A DNA stretch of 34,418 nt from Bacteroidales bacterium UBA2800 (GTDB lineage: Bacteria > Bacteroidota > Bacteroidia > Bacteroidales > Paludibacteraceae): contig DEHM01000026.1 in assembly GCA_002351925.1 (NCBI GenBank), forward strand, positions 379 to 34,796, given 5' to 3'. The notes beneath the pieces are model-generated. The model saw only the letters and a list, made by a program, of their open reading frames with translations, had not been told where the DNA came from and did not search any database. A program made the translations under genes and the position numbers. Below, piece after piece: positions 18,101 through 26,309 of this stretch (positions are counted from its first letter, which is position 1; each line of letters starts with the position of its first letter).

Positions 18101-18235
18101 TATTGTCACCTGCGGGAACTCGTCCTTGTTCATCCGTCCGAGCGCAAAGATACCGAAAACCACCAGCACCGCCACTATCGCATAGATGATACGATAGTTG
18201 CGCATGGCGCCTTCTATGTGATTTCGTTCGCTCAT
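15128..18235 (-). CDS. RND efflux transporter, inner-membrane permease
   Basis: A 1035-residue proton-driven pump of the AcrB/Cus superfamily with the twelve-helix plan: one N-terminal helix (about residues 14-33), a large periplasmic domain, helices 2-6, helix 7, a second periplasmic domain, and helices 8-12. TM4 carries the proton-relay pair in VVLGMVVDDSVIVIDGYSE, and FPQVTIRQGLIVAVYPGATAQEVEEQV is the typical start of the porter domain. TM4 has the DD pair of drug and organic exporters rather than an obvious heavy-metal signature, but the substrate is not predictable. It starts 2 bp after the membrane-fusion gene and overlaps the tolC-like gene. Confidence 0.95.
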   Translation of the reverse strand: MSERNHIEGAMRNYRIIYAIVAVLVVFGIFALGRMNKDEFPQVTIRQGLIVAVYPGATAQEVEEQVAKPIEQYLFTFKEINKRKTYSLSKDGMCYVFAALSPKVMNSNEAWSKIRGGIGLLKQVQLPTGLLAVVVIDDFGNTSSILLALESNERTPRELEDYANMVADKLREINEMGSIKLLGQQHEEIAVTLDMERISRYAVDHNMIVARLAAQGFRSMTGEIANDMGAALLHVDVPYKTEYELGEQIILSDPVTGQTIRLKDVATIERRYQDATKYVRRYDRDGSGGCQLMNIEMQPGNNIVAFGEKVDEMLEHMQSVLPPDVRMHKITDQPRVVDESVRSFLKDLVVSVLIVIAVMLVLFPLRTALVSSTGLPVCIAITLGIMYLAGIELNTVTLAALIVVLGMVVDDSVIVIDGYSELLAKGHSRWYAAAVSTRDLFVPMVLATTSISGMFFPMLGLMTGPLADFIKLFPWAIFIALTCSILYAVWIIPYMAAGFIRRKPADAPPSFIERTQDRFFGALQDGYQKLLDLCFRHPWWTINLSLASVVLGGFLFTRLDIQLMPKANRDCFAIEIHLTEGASLDQTQAVVDSLAGVLTRDERVESITAFVGMASPRFHATYAPQIGGKNYAQFIVNTVSPEATTKLIAYYQPLYENRFPNAYCRFKQLDYQSVPNPIEVNVQGSDIGQLEVVADSVKAFMAQFPELTWVHSDYDETVQTIRLRLKDDEASRLGVTQATLSLYLNGLLHGRGMTALWEDGYKTPVVLYTYGTDSLLYSDIGNQMVPTLLPGVWVPLRQVADIEPDFHHAQIKRRNSIRTITVAADTRGNVAALSAIKPISRYIRNLEKRLPEGVHITYGGAMEQSLETFPGLVASVGAALLVLLILLVYHFKKLNISFLALSSSLLCLFGSAFGLWMFRLDVSVTAILGVISLIGIIVRNAIIMYEYSDHLVQHEHLPAREAAYLAGQRRMRPIFLTTATTALGVVPMILAATDLWMPMGVVICFGAILTMPMVVTLLPVAYWKLFEKSTRRYEK

Positions 18236-18237
18236 AC

Positions 18238-19254
18238 TTAGAACACTACTGCTGCACCGTTATACATCTTCTGATAGCCTTTGGAAACGATGGTGTCGCC
18301 CAGGTTGATTCCATCGGAGACAAGCACACCGTTCTCGACAAAGTCGCTGATCTTCACCATCTGACGCTCAGCGCGTCCGTTGCGTAGCACCCAGACGCTA
18401 TGTCCGCGTTGCTGGGTCTGGATACAACCGGCAGAAATGATATAGCCTGTATGCTGGCGCTGCGTGACGATAATGCGGCACACCATGCCCGGCAGCAGAT
18501 GGTTCACCGCCTCCGGCGATGTGACCTCGGCCTTGACACGATAGGTATGTGCCAATTGGGTAGCCGTCAGTGATTTCTCGGTTATCTTGCCGGCATATTC
18601 TTTGCCCAGAGCGGGCGCCAGCACCTTGACCGGCTGACCGGCTGTCATCCGGCCCACCTCGCTCTCCGGCACCGTGAACTCGACGCAGTAACCCGACATG
18701 TCCATCAGCGAGCCAATCGGCTGACCAAAGCCCACGTATTGCCCTGCATCGATGCTGCGCATGTTAACTATACCTGCTTGAGAGGCACGCAGATTGCAGT
18801 CCTCGAAGCGCTTGCGGGAGGATATAGCCATCGAGCGGGCTTTCTCCAGGTTGGTCTCCATCTCCACCCACTTGACATCGCTGATCCCCCCCTGTTCGTG
18901 CAGGGGACGCAGACGGTTGTAGCCGTCCTGCGCCTGGGCGTACATAGCATTGGCGCTCTCCATCAGCGCCTTGGCCTGGGTGCTGTCCACCGTGGCCAAC
19001 AACTGGCCCGCCTTGACGCGATCACCACTCTTGACATAGATACCTGTGATCTGACCGCCGTAGGGGAAGACGAGCGAGATGTCCGTCATCGGACGCACCT
19101 CACCCACATACGTGTCCTCCACCAGACGACTACTCTCGCCTACCACCTCAATCTCTACCGGCAGCGGCTTGTCGGTCAGATAGCTGTATTTCTTTTTTTT
19201 GGAACAACCGGCCAGCAACACGAGGGCCGCCAGCACATATATTATTCTTTTCAT
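18238..19254 (-). CDS. RND efflux membrane-fusion (periplasmic adaptor) lipoprotein
   Basis: A 338-residue HlyD/AcrA-type adaptor linking the RND permease to the TolC-like channel. The lipoprotein signal MKRIIYVLAALVLLAGC ends at Cys17 and is followed by a lysine run. The lipoyl/barrel half-motifs are GQITGIYVKSGDRVKAGQLLATVDSTQAKA and RASQAGIVNMRSIDAGQYVGFGQPIG, flanking an alpha-hairpin. The beta-barrel and membrane-proximal domains follow. ATG 19254 was chosen for the signal peptide; it lies 13 bp after the thrS stop, so expression from the thrS promoter is likely. Confidence 0.93.
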   Translation of the reverse strand: MKRIIYVLAALVLLAGCSKKKKYSYLTDKPLPVEIEVVGESSRLVEDTYVGEVRPMTDISLVFPYGGQITGIYVKSGDRVKAGQLLATVDSTQAKALMESANAMYAQAQDGYNRLRPLHEQGGISDVKWVEMETNLEKARSMAISSRKRFEDCNLRASQAGIVNMRSIDAGQYVGFGQPIGSLMDMSGYCVEFTVPESEVGRMTAGQPVKVLAPALGKEYAGKITEKSLTATQLAHTYRVKAEVTSPEAVNHLLPGMVCRIIVTQRQHTGYIISAGCIQTQQRGHSVWVLRNGRAERQMVKISDFVENGVLVSDGINLGDTIVSKGYQKMYNGAAVVF

Positions 19255-19267
19255 TTCTACCTGATTA

Positions 19268-21211
19268 TCAATAAGCACTCATCTGCTCCTTTACGGTGGT
19301 ATTGATGAAGTCGGCAAATTGCAGGATGGTCATCTGGCCCTTCTCCTCCGCGCCTTGCTGGCGAACGGAAACGAGACCGAGTTCCGCCTCTTTCTCGCCC
19401 ACGATGAGCATATACGGGATACGCTTGAGTTCGTTGTCACGTATCTTACGGCCCAGTTTCTCGTTGCGGTCATCTACGATGACGCGAACGTCCTGCTGCT
19501 CGAGTATCTCCTTGACCTTCCAAGCGTAGTCGTTGGATTTCTCGGAGATAGGCAGAACGACTGCCTGGTCGGGCGTGAGCCACAACGGGAACTTACCGGC
19601 GGTGTGCTCGATGAGCACAGCTACGAAACGCTCCATCGAGCCGAACGGGGCACGGTGAATCATCACGGGACGATGTTTCTGGTTGTCCTCACCGGTGTAC
19701 TCCAGTTCGAAACGCTCCGGCAGGTTGTAGTCCACCTGGATGGTACCCAGCTGCCAGCGGCGGCCGAGGGCATCCTTGACCATGAAGTCGAGTTTCGGGC
19801 CATAGAAAGCCGCCTCACCCGTCTCTTCGCGTGCCGGAAGGTTCATCTCACGGCATGCCTCGCGGATGGCGTTCTCTGCGTGCTCCCAAATCTCGTCCGA
19901 GCCTACGTATTTCTCGTGGTTGTTGGGGTCGCGAAGCGAGATCTGAGCCTCGTAGTTCTCGAAGTTCAGCGCCTTGAAGATGATATTGATGATCTCCATC
20001 ACGCGGATAAACTCCTGCTTCACCTGGTCCTGACGGCAGAAGATATGGGCGTCGTCCTGTGTAAATGAACGCACACGCGTCAGTCCGTGCAACTCACCGC
20101 TCTGCTCATAGCGATACACGGTGCCGAACTCTGCGCAGCGGAAAGGCAGGTCTTTGTAACTACGCGGACTGTTCTTGAAGATAGCGCAGTGGTGCGGGCA
20201 GTTCATGGGTTTCAAGAGATATACCTCACCCTCTTCCGGTGTCGTGATCGGCTGGAACGAGTCCTTGCCGTAGTGATCCCAGTGCCCCGAAGTCATATAC
20301 AGCGATTTAGAACCGATATGCGGGGTGATAACCTGCTGATAGCCGTAGCGCTTCTGGATCTTCTTCAGAAAGTCCTCCAGACGCAGACGCAGCGCCGTAC
20401 CCTTCGGCAGCCAGATAGGCAGACCTTTTCCCACCATATCGCTGAACATAAAGAGCTCCAGCTCCTTACCTATCTTACGGTGGTCACGTTTCTTGGCCTC
20501 TTCCAGCAACGCCAGATACTCATCCAGCATCGCTTTCTTGGGGAACGAGATACCGTATATACGGGTCATCATAGGCCGTTTCTCATCGCCGCGCCAGTAA
20601 GCCGCAGAGCAACTCAGCACCTTAACGGCCTTGATAGGCTCGGTGCTCAAGAGGTGCGGCCCCTTACAGAGGTCGGTAAACGCACCTTGCGTATAGGTAG
20701 ATATATGTCCGTCTTCCAGTTCACTAATCAACTCGCATTTGTATGTCTGCCCCTTGTCGCCGAAAGCTTTCAGCGCGTCTGCTTTGGAAATAGACGTCTT
20801 TACGACCGCCTCTTTCTTCGCACGCAGCTCCATCATCTTGTTCTCGATAGCCGCAAAGCACGTATCGTTGATCACCACACCCTCGGGCGGCATCACGTCG
20901 TAGTAGAAACCATTCTCAATAGCCGGACCTATACCGAATTGTATACCCGGATAGAGTTCCTGCAGCGCCTCTGCCATCAGGTGCGACGAGGTGTGCCAGA
21001 AAGCATGCTTCGCTTCCTCGTCTTCCCACTTGTGGAGCTTGATAGCCGCGTCAGCCTCAATTGGCTGGTTCAGTTCTACAATCTGATCATTGATAGATGC
21101 GCAGAGGATATCTTGCGCCAGACGACTGCTAATACTCTCAGCAATTTGCAACGGCGTCACGCCGTTTTCATACTCACGGACACTCCCGTCCGGAAAAGTA
21201 ATTTTAATCAT
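19268..21211 (-). CDS. thrS: Threonyl-tRNA synthetase
   Basis: A 647-residue class II synthetase of full length that charges tRNA-Thr. The order of domains is TGS (1-62), the editing domain with HTSSH (73-77), which removes mischarged Ser, the catalytic core with MNCPHHCAIF, FRCAEFGTVYRYEQSGELHGLTRVRSFTQDDAHIF and VMIHRAPFGSMERF, and the C-terminal anticodon domain. It has its own promoter with a leader of about 70 nt. It is unusual that the next genes are an RND efflux system rather than infC, rpmI and rplT, the common neighbours of thrS. Confidence 0.97.
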   Translation of the reverse strand: MIKITFPDGSVREYENGVTPLQIAESISSRLAQDILCASINDQIVELNQPIEADAAIKLHKWEDEEAKHAFWHTSSHLMAEALQELYPGIQFGIGPAIENGFYYDVMPPEGVVINDTCFAAIENKMMELRAKKEAVVKTSISKADALKAFGDKGQTYKCELISELEDGHISTYTQGAFTDLCKGPHLLSTEPIKAVKVLSCSAAYWRGDEKRPMMTRIYGISFPKKAMLDEYLALLEEAKKRDHRKIGKELELFMFSDMVGKGLPIWLPKGTALRLRLEDFLKKIQKRYGYQQVITPHIGSKSLYMTSGHWDHYGKDSFQPITTPEEGEVYLLKPMNCPHHCAIFKNSPRSYKDLPFRCAEFGTVYRYEQSGELHGLTRVRSFTQDDAHIFCRQDQVKQEFIRVMEIINIIFKALNFENYEAQISLRDPNNHEKYVGSDEIWEHAENAIREACREMNLPAREETGEAAFYGPKLDFMVKDALGRRWQLGTIQVDYNLPERFELEYTGEDNQKHRPVMIHRAPFGSMERFVAVLIEHTAGKFPLWLTPDQAVVLPISEKSNDYAWKVKEILEQQDVRVIVDDRNEKLGRKIRDNELKRIPYMLIVGEKEAELGLVSVRQQGAEEKGQMTILQFADFINTTVKEQMSAY

Positions 21212-21284
21212 AAAAACCTTTTTATAAACCTACAACTGTTTACGGCTCAGGGCGCACAAATGCCCTTTTGCCCAAAATCGGCTG

Positions 21285-21316
21285 CAAAAGTACAACATTT
21301 TTCTGATATATGCAAG
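21285..21316 (-). promoter_or_regulatory. Promoter of the thrS-efflux operon
   Basis: On the minus strand, CTTG (21313-21316) and TACTTTTG (21285-21292), spacer 20 bp, extended -33 CTTGCATATATCA. The leader to the ATG at 21211 is 73 nt and holds one 5-bp hairpin (AGGGC/GCCCT, 21249-21266) but no recognisable T-box. Confidence 0.85.
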
Positions 21317-21340
21317 TATATCAGTTGTTTTCTTTCATTA

Positions 21341-23020
21341 TTATCTCCACTCTTGCCCCTGCAAGGTGTATATCTTCTCGCCTCGAAGAATCAAAATCTG
21401 CCCGTTGCGAATCACCTTGCGCGCCGGCGCTGCTACCTCCTGCTGCTCTATATTCGTCGTTCCGCAGTTGGTCATGTAGGCGGAATAGAGCGTGCCTACC
21501 CCCGTAGCATTGATCGTGACACGAGTGAAACCTATTCCCTGACCAGTATTGTAGTTCGTGCTGAAGGTCAACGCCGAAGTGCCGGTCAGTTGTTGCTCAT
21601 TCGTCCACGTATAGTCGGTCAGCGTCTTACCGTTAGTCGCTACAATTGTCGCAATCACCGTCTCGCCGGCTCTGACATCCAGGTTGCAATATTGAGTGCC
21701 ACCGTAGGTACGCATGTTCACTTCGATAGACGCGAGTCCGGCCAGTTCTACGTCGGGCGAGACGAGTGTCTTGCCCTTGTCGAGCAACCAGTAGTCGCCG
21801 CTATTAGATGCCGTATTGGTCCAGCCTGTCTGATGGTTATCGTCATACGTGTAGGTAGCAGGCTCTACCGCCGCGCCTTGCTCGGCATGCGCAAAGACGG
21901 CATACAGGGTCATGTCGGCCGTCACGGCAGGAATATCCGTGGCTTTGGTGTAGAGCACTTCCGGCTTCGTATCGGTCTGTCCCGCTATAGCTGCCGTCGT
22001 CCAACCTACAAACGTATTGCTCTCTTCGGAGCAGGACTCCGGAGTCGGCGGCAGTGCCGTAATACCACGGTTGGCAACCACAGAATCAACAGCCGCAGCT
22101 GTACCGTTCACCGACCATGTCACGCTGTATTTAGTCACTTCCCCCGGGTTATAACCGCCACCTTCGCAGGTTGGAGTCATCGTCGAGAGATTGACGGTCT
22201 GCCCTACCCGATTGCCCCAGATATACTCTACGAGTTCGGGATAGTCGATGAAGGGATTACGATTGTGCTGGATGCCATAGACAGCCTGATTGCGGTCAAT
22301 CTCCTTCTGCGACACGGGATCCTGACGATGCCAGTCCAAAAGGAAAGAGAGGCTATAGGACGTGAGGTTGGTGGGCGAAGAGGTGAACATCTTGGAGCCG
22401 TTGCCGGCATTGAGACTGTTGTTGCGGTAACGCGCCACCATATAGAAGAACGAGCGCGCAAAATCGCCTTTATACTGATCGTCGGGCTCATACACCGTAC
22501 CTACTCCGCTCGTAGTGGACGAACCCAGTTTGCCGAGCCCGTGATGGTCCGGGTCTTTGCTGAAACCCGAGAACGAGCTGACTACTCCATACGGGTAGTT
22601 CGAGCGCAAGTTGTTGATACGTGCGTCGGTCGGATAGACGTTGTAGAGGTCAGAGACCATAGGTCCGCTTCCCAGCCACGACTGACATACCAGGTGCTCT
22701 TTGTTCCAACCGTCACACACCGCTTTCTGCGCAATATTCGCATGGTCCATCGTGAAATGGCAGGTCGAGTACATATCCCAGAGCGAGTCGGCATAGAAAT
22801 CGGTCTGCTCGTAGTAGGGTTCCAGCCCCGCATACGCAATCACGGTGTGATCATCAATAATACTGCAGAGTGTGTTGAGGATGTTATCTGCATTTTTCTT
22901 ACCGTCCACAGAGCTGTAGTAGTTCTCCGGAATAGCCGCTACGCCGGTAACGACGTTAGCAAAACCTACTTGCGCTGCCAGCAGGAGCGCAAGTAGGATA
23001 TTCGTTTTCATATGTTTCAT
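21341..23020 (-). CDS. Secreted endonuclease I family protein, paralogue 2
   Basis: A 559-residue exported nuclease. A signal peptide (about 1-22) precedes an endonuclease I (NucM/EndA, beta-beta-alpha metal) domain to about residue 280. The catalytic pair is Glu108-His109 (WNKEHLVCQSW) and the metal-ligand Asn136 is in INNLRSN. The middle part (about 300-385, YSVTWSVNG to LYAVFAH) resembles Listeria-Bacteroides InlB-type repeats. A beta-sandwich-like module (about 390-525) and a 25-residue tail ending in GEKIYTLQGQEWR follow. The paralogue upstream has the same plan. The usual (L/I)HH after the catalytic loop reads DLYNVYP here, so activity may differ. It starts 8 bp after its paralogue. Confidence 0.87.
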   Translation of the reverse strand: MKHMKTNILLALLLAAQVGFANVVTGVAAIPENYYSSVDGKKNADNILNTLCSIIDDHTVIAYAGLEPYYEQTDFYADSLWDMYSTCHFTMDHANIAQKAVCDGWNKEHLVCQSWLGSGPMVSDLYNVYPTDARINNLRSNYPYGVVSSFSGFSKDPDHHGLGKLGSSTTSGVGTVYEPDDQYKGDFARSFFYMVARYRNNSLNAGNGSKMFTSSPTNLTSYSLSFLLDWHRQDPVSQKEIDRNQAVYGIQHNRNPFIDYPELVEYIWGNRVGQTVNLSTMTPTCEGGGYNPGEVTKYSVTWSVNGTAAAVDSVVANRGITALPPTPESCSEESNTFVGWTTAAIAGQTDTKPEVLYTKATDIPAVTADMTLYAVFAHAEQGAAVEPATYTYDDNHQTGWTNTASNSGDYWLLDKGKTLVSPDVELAGLASIEVNMRTYGGTQYCNLDVRAGETVIATIVATNGKTLTDYTWTNEQQLTGTSALTFSTNYNTGQGIGFTRVTINATGVGTLYSAYMTNCGTTNIEQQEVAAPARKVIRNGQILILRGEKIYTLQGQEWR

Positions 23021-23028
23021 TATCGCAA

Positions 23029-24801
23029 TTATTTGACGCGTTGACCTTGTATGTTGTATAGTTTCTCACCCAGCAGGATATAAATCTGACCGCCTACCAG
23101 CACCTTACGTGCTACGTCATTACCTTCCAGCACGAGTTCCACTTCGGTGCCGGTTTGGCAAGAGGTGATATAACGGTTGTAGGACGATCCGGAGCCGGTA
23201 GCATTGATGACCACAGACTGGATACCGATACCCTTATTAGCCGCGCCATTGGAGCAAGCGAAAGTAAGCGTAGAGGTGCCGGCAATATAGAGATTGTTAT
23301 TCCAGGTATATTCGGTGATGGTAGAACCGCCGGTAGCCTGGATGGAAGTGAGTACACCTGATTCCTCCGAGATCTGCAGCATATCGTACTGAGTACCGCC
23401 ATAAGTACGCATCTTAACTACGATAGACTCGAGCCCCATGAGATCGATAGCCGGGGAGACAAGGGTCTTACCTTGGTCTAAGAGCCAGTACGAACCCTTA
23501 TTAGCACCCGTATTGGCCCAACCTTCCTGATGGTCGGCATCATAGGTATATGTAGCCGGAGCCGCACCTTGCGTCACGGTTTCTTTAGCGAAGACAGCGT
23601 AGTATGTTACGTCTGCAGTAACGGCGGGGAAGTCAGCAAGCTGCACATAAATCGGCGATGGAGCATCGTCAGTAGTACCGCTGATCGGCGCGGTGGTCCA
23701 ACCCATGAACACGTCGCTCTCGGTGGAGCAAGAAGCAGGTGTAGCAGGGATCTGAGTCGGCTTCTGGTTCTCGGCGATGGAGTCCACAGAGACGATCGTG
23801 CCATTAACCGACCAGCTGAGACCGTACTTGACGGTCGGCGTAGGCGTCGGGCCTACCCCTCCGCGCCATCCATCGCTAACGCCGGGAACGAAGTCCGGAT
23901 CGGTAGAAGGCATCAAGAGATCCATATCCACGGTCTCACCGGCATGTTCTCCCCAGATATACTCCGCCAGATAGGGATAATCGATAAAGGGATTGCGGTT
24001 ACCTTGCGTAGCCTGGATACCGTTATTACGATCGATCTCCTTCTGCGAAACAGGGTCCTCACGATGCCATTTCATCATAAGAACAACGGCTTTTTTGGTG
24101 AAACCAAAATAACCGGAAGCGTTGTATTGACCACTAAAGAAATTATTGCCCGTAGTCAGATTCGACTGCTGCCACTTGATGATCGTACCCATGTATCCGC
24201 GTGCAAAATCTCCTTTGTACTCGTCTTTGGGTTCGAACACATTGCCGGAGCCTTGAACGACCTCACCTGCTGTGGAAGCAATAGTAGGACGATCGGTAGA
24301 CCAAGAACCTGCCGTGCCGGATTTGTTTCCTCTCCAATTGGTACCTCCATTGACGATACCGAACTCATCATTCGAACGCACGCTATTGATCTTACCGTCG
24401 GTAGGCACCAGATGGAAGATATCACAACCTATACCGGACGTACCTCCTCCCCACCAAGATTGCGGAATAGAGTGCTCACGGTTATAACAATCGCATACGC
24501 CGCTATAGGATCCACACTTGTCCGTCGAATAAGTAAAATCGCACTCGCCGTACATATCCCAGATCTTATTGGTACCGGGATAGACGTCCGTAGTAGCATA
24601 GGCGGTCCAAAGACCGTTATAACCGAGCGAACTATAACCCACATTGGTTTGCGCACTAATGGCAGACCATAACGTTGCACCGGACTTGCCGTTAGCAGAA
24701 GCCCAATAGGTAGGAATGTTGGCAGCAGGAGTAACGGATCCTGCCCACATCATTTGCGCCACACAAAGGAGCGCAACAAAAGAGATAAAAATCTTTCTCA
24801 T
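23029..24801 (-). CDS. Secreted endonuclease I family protein, paralogue 1
   Basis: A 590-residue exported nuclease, first of a tandem pair. The signal peptide is residues 1-20. The endonuclease I domain has Glu109-His110 in YNREHSIPQSWWGGG, the CDIFHLVPTDGKINSVRSND block (Asn139 as metal ligand) and NPFIDYPYLAEYIWG. It is followed by an InlB-like repeat (YGLSWSVNGTIVSVDS to TYYAVFAKE), a YWLLDQGKTLVSPAIDL beta-sandwich-like module and a C-terminal tail ending in GEKLYNIQGQRVK. Likely roles are degrading extracellular DNA for nutrients or competing with biofilm; both are inferred. The tail is shared with the paralogue and probably serves export or anchoring. Confidence 0.9.
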   Translation of the reverse strand: MRKIFISFVALLCVAQMMWAGSVTPAANIPTYWASANGKSGATLWSAISAQTNVGYSSLGYNGLWTAYATTDVYPGTNKIWDMYGECDFTYSTDKCGSYSGVCDCYNREHSIPQSWWGGGTSGIGCDIFHLVPTDGKINSVRSNDEFGIVNGGTNWRGNKSGTAGSWSTDRPTIASTAGEVVQGSGNVFEPKDEYKGDFARGYMGTIIKWQQSNLTTGNNFFSGQYNASGYFGFTKKAVVLMMKWHREDPVSQKEIDRNNGIQATQGNRNPFIDYPYLAEYIWGEHAGETVDMDLLMPSTDPDFVPGVSDGWRGGVGPTPTPTVKYGLSWSVNGTIVSVDSIAENQKPTQIPATPASCSTESDVFMGWTTAPISGTTDDAPSPIYVQLADFPAVTADVTYYAVFAKETVTQGAAPATYTYDADHQEGWANTGANKGSYWLLDQGKTLVSPAIDLMGLESIVVKMRTYGGTQYDMLQISEESGVLTSIQATGGSTITEYTWNNNLYIAGTSTLTFACSNGAANKGIGIQSVVINATGSGSSYNRYITSCQTGTEVELVLEGNDVARKVLVGGQIYILLGEKLYNIQGQRVK

Positions 24802-24843
24802 GATATTAAATGTTTAAATATAAATAATGAACCAATTAGCGTG

Positions 24844-24875
24844 CAAAGATACTACTAATTTTGCATATATGCAAA
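24844..24875 (-). promoter_or_regulatory. Promoter of the endonuclease pair
   Basis: On the minus strand, TTTG (24872-24875) and TATCTTTG (24844-24851) with a 20-bp spacer; the -33 is in the palindrome TTTGCATATATGCAAA. It begins directly after the lpd terminator and leaves a 42-nt leader before ATG 24801. Confidence 0.87.
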
Positions 24876-24876
24876 T

Positions 24877-24910
24877 AAAAACGGCAAAATCTTCTAAATT
24901 TCGCCGTTTT
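24877..24910 (-). terminator. Intrinsic terminator of the lpd operon
   Basis: AAAACGGC (24877-24884) pairs with GCCGTTTT (24903-24910); beyond one A-C mismatch the stem continues with four more A/T pairs (AAAT/ATTT). On the minus strand the hairpin is followed by T-rich DNA that merges into the -33 box of the endonuclease promoter. Confidence 0.8.
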
Positions 24911-24942
24911 CATGAATTTATGACTATTTTATACGAAATAAC

Positions 24943-26304
24943 CTACACTATCTCGTGCAAAATCTCACTCACGGTAGGATGCGGGAAAACCACTTGCTGG
25001 AATTCGGCTGTCGTGTAGCCGTTGCGCACGGCAAACGAAGCCGCAGCAACGAACTCTGAACAGGGATTACCGATCATATGTACACCGAGCACCATCTGCG
25101 ACTTGGAATCAATCACCATCTTGCACAGTCCTGTCTCGCCTTCGTTCTCCGCCATGAAACGACCGGAGAAAGTCATCGGCAGGCGACGCACCTCGGGCTC
25201 TATATTGAGTTCGGCGGCTTGCGCTTCCGTAATGCCGACAGATGCTATCTCAGGGTTCGTATAGACCACCGACGGGATGGCGTTATACGCAATGCGCTGC
25301 AGCGGTATCTGCTTCAGCAGACGGCCGATGCACACTTCCGCCTGACGCGCCGCCACATGGGCGAGCATGATCTTGCCCGTTACATCGCCCGCTGCATAGA
25401 CATTCGGCAAGTTGGTCTTGCAGAAATCGTCTATCACGATAGCACCGCGGTTGAGTTCGATATCGTTGAGGGCTTCGAGACCGCTGAGATTGGCTCTACG
25501 ACCGACGGAGACGAGGATTTTGTCAGCAGACAAACTAGACGGCCTAGATTCACTAGACGAACTAGAAATAAACACCTCAGATCCCTCAATCTTCTCTACT
25601 CTAGTTTCCGTGAGGATTTGGATGCCGGCTTTCTTGTATTTCTCCAACAGGACAGCCACCACTTCCTGATCGAGGTTCGGCAGGATAGTCGGCATGGCCT
25701 CGATGACCGTAACGGGTACTCCCAGTTCATGGTACAGCGTAGCGAACTCCATACCGATGACACCGCCGCCGACGATGATGATCGACTTCGGCAATTCGGT
25801 TGCAGCGAGCGCGTCGGTGCTGTCCCACACGTGCTCGTTGTCCTTGATACCCGGAATAGGCGGCACAAAGTTGGTTGAACCGGTACAGATGAGCAGGTTC
25901 TCTGCTTCGTAGGTCTCACCGTTGCAACCTATCGTCACGCATTCGTCTGTACGGCTCTCTACTTTGGCAAAGCCGTTTACTATGGTGCAGTGCTCGTTGT
26001 TCAGGCGCTGCTTGATACCTGCCACCAGTTTGCGCACGACGATGGTCTTGCGTTTCTGCATGGCTGCGAAATCAAACGACACGTTCTCTGCACTCACGCC
26101 GTATTTCTGCGCATGCGTCGCGTTATAGTACTGCTTCGCACCATATAGGAGCGATTTGGTAGGAATACAACCCACGTTGAGGCACGTACCGCCTACGGCG
26201 TTCTGCTCAAACAGCACGACATCTTTGCCTGCTTTCGAGGCTTTTTCGGCGGCGGTATAACCTGCAGGGCCGCCACCGATTATGGCTAAAAAGAATTTAT
26301 CCAT
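24943..26304 (-). CDS. lpd: Dihydrolipoyl dehydrogenase (E3)
   Basis: A 453-residue flavoprotein that reoxidises dihydrolipoyl groups of 2-oxoacid dehydrogenase or glycine-cleavage complexes with NAD+. The FAD site is IIGGGPAGYTAA and the redox disulfide Cys41/Cys46 is in GGTCLNVGCIPTKSLL. The NAD site is IIVGGGVIGMEFA, the second FAD motif is NVYAAGDVTGK, and the C-terminal catalytic His is in HPTVSEI. No E1/E2 or glycine-cleavage genes are nearby. Residues 247-258 (SSSSESRPSSLS) are encoded by a CTAGA repeat array inserted in the NAD-binding domain, before ADKILVSVGRR. It is the last gene of the cys operon, starting 5 bp after cysE. Confidence 0.95.
   Translation of the reverse strand: MDKFFLAIIGGGPAGYTAAEKASKAGKDVVLFEQNAVGGTCLNVGCIPTKSLLYGAKQYYNATHAQKYGVSAENVSFDFAAMQKRKTIVVRKLVAGIKQRLNNEHCTIVNGFAKVESRTDECVTIGCNGETYEAENLLICTGSTNFVPPIPGIKDNEHVWDSTDALAATELPKSIIIVGGGVIGMEFATLYHELGVPVTVIEAMPTILPNLDQEVVAVLLEKYKKAGIQILTETRVEKIEGSEVFISSSSSESRPSSLSADKILVSVGRRANLSGLEALNDIELNRGAIVIDDFCKTNLPNVYAAGDVTGKIMLAHVAARQAEVCIGRLLKQIPLQRIAYNAIPSVVYTNPEIASVGITEAQAAELNIEPEVRRLPMTFSGRFMAENEGETGLCKMVIDSKSQMVLGVHMIGNPCSEFVAAASFAVRNGYTTAEFQQVVFPHPTVSEILHEIV
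25531..25566. repeat. Degenerate tandem array, core CTAGA, period 9 bp, 4 units
   Basis: Four 9-bp units, each four variable bases (CAAA, CGGC, TTCA, CGAA) plus CTAGA, inside lpd and in frame (12 codons). On the minus strand each unit reads TCTAGnnnn, giving a serine-rich insertion. Another CTAG follows at 25601. Same core as the array after mnmA but a different period. Confidence 0.9.
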
Positions 26305-26309
26305 AATAT

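Noticed and set aside
21212..21284. A T-box or other riboswitch in the thrS leader
   Set aside because: Only 73 nt with a single 5-bp hairpin; no T-box sequence or antiterminator, and T-boxes are not expected in this phylum.
20087..22996. A 969-codon plus-strand open frame spanning thrS, its promoter and an endonuclease gene
   Set aside because: Despite its length it covers two real genes and an A/T-rich promoter region on the other strand, and its translation has no family features.
23029..23110. A standard T9SS type A C-terminal domain on the endonucleases
   Set aside because: The usual blocks of that domain are not visible; only a short GEKxYxxQGQ tail is, so I describe the tail rather than assign T9SS.
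24857..24875. TTTGCATATATGCAAA as a stand-alone operator
   Set aside because: The palindrome coincides with the -33 of promoters at two places and its half occurs in most others, so it is better read as an extended promoter element.
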